In this document: piece after piece, positions 15,826 to 19,975 of the stretch | Position numbering within the stretch: the first letter of the stretch is position 1 | How the letters are laid out: the number at the start of each line of letters is the position of its first letter | Assembly: GCA_965370365.1 (NCBI GenBank) | Contig: CBDUSP010000028.1 | Span: forward strand, 1-19,975 | Direction of reading: 5' to 3' | Source of the DNA: DAIDHZ01 sp965370365 | GTDB taxonomy: Bacteria; Chlamydiota; Chlamydiia; Chlamydiales; SM23-39 | Length of the DNA stretch: 19,975 nt | The notes under the pieces: model-generated | Databases searched by the model: none | What the model was told of the DNA's origin: nothing | Seen by the model: only the letters and a program-made list of their open reading frames with translations | Made by a program: the position numbers and the translations under genes

Positions 15826-18171
15826 ATGAGCACTGGAATTGGTCCAATGGTTAATTGTGGTTCAGGTGGTGATAAAGAATGCCAGAAAAAGCTTAATGCT
15901 GAAACTTTTAATGCCGATATATCTTTCAGAATAGGTCGGTTTGTTGGGGGGCAGAACGCTATTAGTTTTTTGCTTGCCGCTACATCACGTGTGCGAGGAT
16001 TCGCTGTGCCAGACCAAGTTAATCCAGACACAGTAGATAATGCAGACCAAGTTAATCCAGACACAGTAGATAATGCAGGGCAAGATAAGCCAGGCATAGT
16101 AGAAAATGCAGCAGCAGGGCTACTTGCAAAAGCGTTGCGAGACGATCTCTGTTGTCTGGGTGCCCCAGACAACATGAGCACATTAATTTTTGCAGAGTCC
16201 CTGGTTACAAATATCTACAAAGGAAACCCCAGTGTACAATTTTTACAATTTATCTTGGAATTAGAATCTATAACATCTCCGACACACAGTAAGTTCAGCC
16301 CTATAGGGATTTCTTCTTTTCTACAGAAAGACGATTTTGGGTATCTGAAGAGGATCCAATCGATAGTCTCTTTGCCGAAAGGAGATAATAGAGATGCCAA
16401 AATGATGAATCTGATACTGGCTGATTCACTTTCACTACCCATTGATCAAGCTCTTGGGATGTTTCATGCAATCCAGAACGCGACTCTCAAGTTACAATGC
16501 CTGCGTTGTATGAGAGATTCGTATAGTAGAGAGACTTCTCTAGGTATAAAATCGAGGTTAAGTAATGCCAGCGTGTTAAGACTCTTGGAAATTTGTGATT
16601 TAGAGCTGAGCACCTCTAAGCAAGAGGCTTTTGAGAGGCTTCTTATTCTTAAGCAAATTACGGAAAGCTCCTATGTGCCCTTTTCTAAAGAAGCTCGGGA
16701 CAAAGTGATTAATGTGCTTGTGCTGGTTAGAACGGTGTGTGCTGATGAAGATAAGATGCAAGGAAGACATGGTCGCAAATATAGCATCGTGAAAGAGACC
16801 GAAACTGTGTACGAGGACCTTGTTTCTAGAGAAGATATTTGGTCTTTTCAAGAGGCTTTAGATTCTGTTCAGCAATGCCCTGACATGATTCTTAATAAAG
16901 AAAGTTATATTGCGATGATTTGCAAAAGAGAGGACATCTCTTTAGAACGGGCCAAAGAGGAGCTTAAACAGATTCAAAATCCTCGTAAGGCAGACCGGGT
17001 TTGGTTGCGCCTTTCAGAAAGAGGCAGGTCCCCTGATGAGGCTTTGGCGTTAGCTGCAAATATTTCCGAGCAGGACGATCGCGATAAAGCTATTGTTGGA
17101 ATCGTGCAGAGGTTTTCGACAGAAAAAGAAAAAGAGGGTGAGTTTTATAAACAATTACTCAGAGTTGCCCTGGAACGTATATCTTCTCAGTCTGAAAAAA
17201 ACACAGCATTGAAAGCACTTGCAACATCTTCCTGTGTCTCTTGGGAAACAGCTCTCGAGGCTGCGCGGGGAATTTCCGGAAATCAAAGCCTGCAACAAGA
17301 TGTCGCTTCACAGCTTTTGAACAGAACAGCTATTTCCATGGACCAGTGTTTAGAAGTGGCTAACTTGTGTCTTGATGAGAGATTCCTGCTGTATGTTCTG
17401 TCTAAATGTGTTGAACGGTGTAAGGATGATACAGAGGCTGAGAAAATTATCAAAATGGTTGAAAAATCTAATAACCCCCATGCGGTATTCTGTGGGGTCT
17501 GTCCAGTGATTATTAGACACAAAAACTGCTCTATTACGGTTTGTAATCAGATTCTCAGTAAAACTCAGGGAAAGGCTGATTGTGATGATATTTTTGTCGC
17601 GTTTGTAGGTAGAAAAGAGGTGGTCTTAGAAGATGCTTTAAAAGTAGTTGAACGAATTAACAATGCCCAGATTCGAGCTCGTACTATTGCGAATTGTTTA
17701 CGCGAGCTTAATAATATAGAAAGCTATATAAATCATAGCGATCTTTCTTCTATTAAAGGGTCGATCATTCTTGCATGGCTGGAAATAAAGCAAACGATTG
17801 ATATTAAAGTGGTTGCGGTGTTACTCAAACAGGTTCCTAGAGATCAGCTTTTCCAGGCGGTATCAATCGTTGCAAAGTTGGTACGGGCAGTCAAGAATCA
17901 AGATCTGGCGCTACGGGATTTGAAGAATACATTTCCTGATACGGGTACGTTTGTGGTACAACCTCATCGGTTTATAGCAGCCGTTCAGGCACAGCTGAAC
18001 GCGGTTCAGGCGACGCAGCAGGACAACAGGGGTAGCGATACGGAATGGGATGGAAGCGGTAGTGGAGTTTCTCCCTCTCGATCACAGCTGAGCTCGGCTC
18101 AGTCGACGCAGGACAACAAGCATAGCGATACAGAAGGGGATGGAAGCGGTAGTGGAGTTTCCTCTCGATGA
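15826..18171 (+). CDS. ORF B: 781-aa helical-repeat protein, function unknown
   Basis: Unrecognised as a named family. GGGG lies 7 nt before ATG 15826, with a strong promoter upstream. The N-terminal region has a three-fold 11-residue repeat (DQVNPDTVDNA, about residues 63-95). The body is helical, with spaced units of the pattern xSxxxALxxAxxIxxxxxRxxAixxI, for example SPDEALALAANISEQDDRDK, SWETALEAARGIS and VLEDALKVVERINNAQIRAR; this resembles TPR-like or other alpha-solenoid repeats used for protein binding. The last ~60 residues form a low-complexity Ser/Gly/Asp tail repeated twice (SDTEWDGSGSGVS, SDTEGDGSGSGVS). There is no signal peptide or membrane segment. Its 3' part is paralogous to ORF A. 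It converges on lysS with 30 nt between stops. A secreted effector or scaffold is possible, unproven. Confidence 0.8.
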   Translation: MSTGIGPMVNCGSGGDKECQKKLNAETFNADISFRIGRFVGGQNAISFLLAATSRVRGFAVPDQVNPDTVDNADQVNPDTVDNAGQDKPGIVENAAAGLLAKALRDDLCCLGAPDNMSTLIFAESLVTNIYKGNPSVQFLQFILELESITSPTHSKFSPIGISSFLQKDDFGYLKRIQSIVSLPKGDNRDAKMMNLILADSLSLPIDQALGMFHAIQNATLKLQCLRCMRDSYSRETSLGIKSRLSNASVLRLLEICDLELSTSKQEAFERLLILKQITESSYVPFSKEARDKVINVLVLVRTVCADEDKMQGRHGRKYSIVKETETVYEDLVSREDIWSFQEALDSVQQCPDMILNKESYIAMICKREDISLERAKEELKQIQNPRKADRVWLRLSERGRSPDEALALAANISEQDDRDKAIVGIVQRFSTEKEKEGEFYKQLLRVALERISSQSEKNTALKALATSSCVSWETALEAARGISGNQSLQQDVASQLLNRTAISMDQCLEVANLCLDERFLLYVLSKCVERCKDDTEAEKIIKMVEKSNNPHAVFCGVCPVIIRHKNCSITVCNQILSKTQGKADCDDIFVAFVGRKEVVLEDALKVVERINNAQIRARTIANCLRELNNIESYINHSDLSSIKGSIILAWLEIKQTIDIKVVAVLLKQVPRDQLFQAVSIVAKLVRAVKNQDLALRDLKNTFPDTGTFVVQPHRFIAAVQAQLNAVQATQQDNRGSDTEWDGSGSGVSPSRSQLSSAQSTQDNKHSDTEGDGSGSGVSSR
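16012..16110 (+). repeat. 33-bp tandem repeat, three units
   Basis: The in-frame unit encodes DQVNPDTVDNA. Units 16012-16044 and 16045-16077 are identical at the DNA level; the third, 16078-16110 (GQDKPGIVENA), is diverged. It likely varies in copy number by slippage without breaking the frame. Confidence 0.95.
17991..18168 (+). repeat. C-terminal 93-bp tandem repeat of ORF B
   Basis: Two copies, 17991-18083 and 18084-18168, the second slightly shorter. Each encodes a QL-rich linker, then SDTE and GSGSGVS. The block TGGAAGCGGTAGTGGAGTTT is exactly shared. It extends the protein beyond the point where paralogue ORF A ends. Confidence 0.9.
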
Positions 18172-18201
18172 CTCATGGCATGACCAGTTCTTCCGAACAG
18201 C

Positions 18202-19770
18202 CTATTCTTCAGGTCGCATAATCGGGAAGAAGAGAACATCACGGATGGACTCAGCGTTTGTAAAGAGCATGACAAGCCGGTCGATGCCAAAGCCAATGCC
18301 GCCGGTTGGGGGCATTCCTTGGCAAATGGACTCAATAAACTCCTCATCGAGAGGTGAAGCTTCCTCATCTCCCTTCTCTTTTTGATCTGCCTGTTTTACA
18401 AGAAGCTCTCTTTGCAGTTCTGGATCATTTAGCTCGGTATAGGAATTACACATCTCTCTTCCAAGGATGAAACTCTCAAAGCGCTCGACAATGCCTTCTT
18501 TTCGAAGGGCTGGATCGCGATGGAGCTTACAAAGGGGAGTTGTTTCTATTGGATGGTCGATAATGTGATGCGGTTGGATGAGGTGGACTTCCGCAAACTC
18601 TTCAAACAAGAGGGCGATGAGTTCGCCTCTAGTTTTGGTTTTAACATCTTTGTCTTCCATGCTTGTCTCTTTTACGATGTGCGCGCGCATTTCATCGTCG
18701 GACATCGTGTTAACATCGATCTTTGCATAGGATTTAATTGCTTCTTTCATTGAAAGGCGCGTCCAGGGGGCTTTGAGATCAATTACCTGAGCCTCTGCTC
18801 CTTCTGAAAGCACGCGAATCTTGGTATCTCCAAAGAGCTCGAGAGCAAGCATTTCATATAGATTCTCAGCAAACACCATCATGTCATTGTAATCCCAACC
18901 AGCAGCATATGCCTCAAGCATGGTAAATTCAGGATTGTGCGTTTTATCGATCCCTTCGTTACGAAAGACTTTGCCAATCTCAAAGATCTTTTGCATGCCG
19001 CCAACGATGAGCTTTTTTAAGGGAATCTCAAGCGAGATTCGAAGGAACATATCTTGGTGATGTGCATGAAGGTGTGTTGTAAAAGGACGAGCGGCTGCGC
19101 CTCCATAGATATTTTGGAGGACAGGGGTTTCCACCTCTTCAAAGCCAGTTTCTTCAAAGTATTTTCTAGTGACGGAAAGAATACGAGAACGAAGACGAAA
19201 GCGATCCATGGATACGGGATCTGTAATCAGATCCAACCACCGCTTACGGTACTTGATCCCTTTGTCTGCAAGGCCACTATGCTTGTCGGGTAAGGGCAGG
19301 AGCGATTTACAAAGAAGTGTAACTGTTTTTGCAAAAATGGTGAGTTCGCCTTTTTGCGTTCTAAAGAGGTTTCCTTCCACATGAATGATGTCACCGAGAT
19401 CGAGCTTTTTCTCGATGAACTTGATGTGGCTTAATCCCTCAATTGGTTCATAACCTGCGACTTTGGAAGTGTCTCGGTTGAACATGATTTGGATTCTGCC
19501 AGTCTCATCTTGGATTTGGCCAAATGCATTTTTCCCCATCGCTCTAAAGAGAACAAGACGTCCTGATATACAGGCAACAGGTGTTAGCCCAGCTGCTGCA
19601 TCATCGCTGCCACCAAGCTCTTTTTCTTCAAAAGCAACAGCGATCTTTACAGTTTTCTCTGTAGGGACGTGCTTTGCAGGATAGGGGTCGATGCCAAGAG
19701 CGCGAATCTCTGCAAGCTTCTTTGAGCGGTTTTGAAACTCTTCATGGGAATGATAGTCAGGAGAATGCAT
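18202..19770 (-). CDS. lysS: Lysyl-tRNA synthetase (class II)
   Basis: 522 aa, charges tRNA-Lys with lysine in the cytoplasm. The N-terminal OB-fold that binds the anticodon spans about 60-155. The catalytic core begins at LADKGIKYRKRWLDLI (168-183); motif 1 includes VETPVLQNIYGGAAARPF (213-230), motif 2 is FRNEGIDKTHNPEFTMLE (269-286), and motif 3 is GIGFGIDRLVMLF near residue 500. The length is normal for bacterial LysS and all motifs are intact. I chose ATG 19770 with GAGG 5-6 nt upstream; the longer frame to 19815 lacks a ribosome site. The stop is 30 nt from the convergent ORF B stop. A diverged, broken copy of its 3' end lies at 15338-15580. Confidence 0.97.
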   Translation of the reverse strand: MHSPDYHSHEEFQNRSKKLAEIRALGIDPYPAKHVPTEKTVKIAVAFEEKELGGSDDAAAGLTPVACISGRLVLFRAMGKNAFGQIQDETGRIQIMFNRDTSKVAGYEPIEGLSHIKFIEKKLDLGDIIHVEGNLFRTQKGELTIFAKTVTLLCKSLLPLPDKHSGLADKGIKYRKRWLDLITDPVSMDRFRLRSRILSVTRKYFEETGFEEVETPVLQNIYGGAAARPFTTHLHAHHQDMFLRISLEIPLKKLIVGGMQKIFEIGKVFRNEGIDKTHNPEFTMLEAYAAGWDYNDMMVFAENLYEMLALELFGDTKIRVLSEGAEAQVIDLKAPWTRLSMKEAIKSYAKIDVNTMSDDEMRAHIVKETSMEDKDVKTKTRGELIALLFEEFAEVHLIQPHHIIDHPIETTPLCKLHRDPALRKEGIVERFESFILGREMCNSYTELNDPELQRELLVKQADQKEKGDEEASPLDEEFIESICQGMPPTGGIGFGIDRLVMLFTNAESIRDVLFFPIMRPEE

Positions 19771-19838
19771 TTTGCCTCGTTCTAAGAGGGTATCACAAAT
19801 CGCAAATAACGTCACGGAATCTGCAGGGCTAACGCATT

Positions 19839-19975
19839 AAAAAATGAACAGGATCGCAGCTGACGCTGCGGCAGGATAGGGTTCGAAGGAAAACAGGCTT
19901 GGGAAGAAGAACTCCCGAAGAAAAAATGAACAGGATCCGCTTCGCTTGCAGGATCACCGCTGACGCGGTGGCAGG
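19839..19975. repeat. Hairpin repeat family upstream of lysS (two full units, runs off edge)
   Basis: AAAAAATGAACAGGATC occurs at 19839-19855 and 19921-19937. Two hairpins with a TGAC loop follow: GGAT-CGCAGC-TGAC-GCTGCG-GCAGG (19851-19875) and GGAT-CACCGC-TGAC-GCGGTG-GCAGG (19951-19975). The 6-bp stems differ but each is fully paired. The flanking GGAT and GCAGG are constant. The intervening 19876-19920 contains only a weaker bulged stem. The last unit touches the right edge, so more copies may follow. Confidence 0.85.

Noticed and set aside
16012..16110. Short regular repeats considered as a CRISPR array
   Set aside because: The units are contiguous without spacers and encode an in-frame peptide repeat.

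Overview
ORGANISM. The window (about 20 kb, moderate GC) looks like a member of the phylum Chlamydiota outside the genus Chlamydia. The main reason is an overlapping sensor-kinase/sigma-54-activator pair of the CtcB/CtcC (AtoS/AtoC) type, next to lysS, a cell-surface lipoprotein gene and many membrane pumps. Waddlia- or Simkania-like is a guess from gene content and base composition; no 16S or core marker is present to settle it.

LAYOUT. 1-269: the 5' part of a DUF4143-type AAA ATPase gene (minus), cut by the left edge, with a 33-nt palindrome 3 nt before its ATG; a second copy lies at 351-383 and a third at 3091-3123. 444-2960: a P3A-type proton-pumping ATPase (minus). 3166-3325: a broken copy of the 3' end of ctcC. 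3333-4034: an unrecognised 233-aa gene (minus). 4254-6667: ctcC and ctcB (minus, 4-nt overlap). 6642-7508: a divergent lipoprotein gene with an M15-peptidase-like domain, its stop codon lying in a perfect 25-nt-arm inverted repeat. 7635-7718: tRNA-Leu(CAA). 7778-8440: a uridine-kinase-like P-loop kinase (minus). 8611-10137: a DHA2-type MFS exporter (minus). 10224-11144: a patatin-like lipoprotein phospholipase. 11168-14684: a two-gene calcium operon (SERCA-like ATPase plus CaCA exchanger, overlapping by 11 nt). 14867-15337: a short unrecognised gene (ORF A). 15338-15580: a broken copy of the lysS 3' end. 15826-18171: a long paralogue of ORF A (ORF B), a helical-repeat protein. 18202-19770: intact lysS (minus). 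19839-19975: a family of small hairpin repeats running off the right edge.

HOW IT FITS TOGETHER. Most of the window is ordinary: ion pumps, a two-component system for sigma-54 transcription, a drug exporter and translation genes. Two places are not ordinary. In each, an accessory gene of unknown function with its own strong promoter sits beside a housekeeping gene, and a second, broken copy of that housekeeping gene's 3' end lies on the accessory gene's other side. At lysS the duplicated unit is [accessory gene + convergent lysS 3' end]. There the broken lysS copy differs from the intact one at about 20 of 174 nucleotides with no amino-acid change, so it descends from a functional, diverged lysS rather than from old neutral decay. 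This gene-tail duplication, together with the covarying palindromes near the AAA ATPase, is the most interesting material here.
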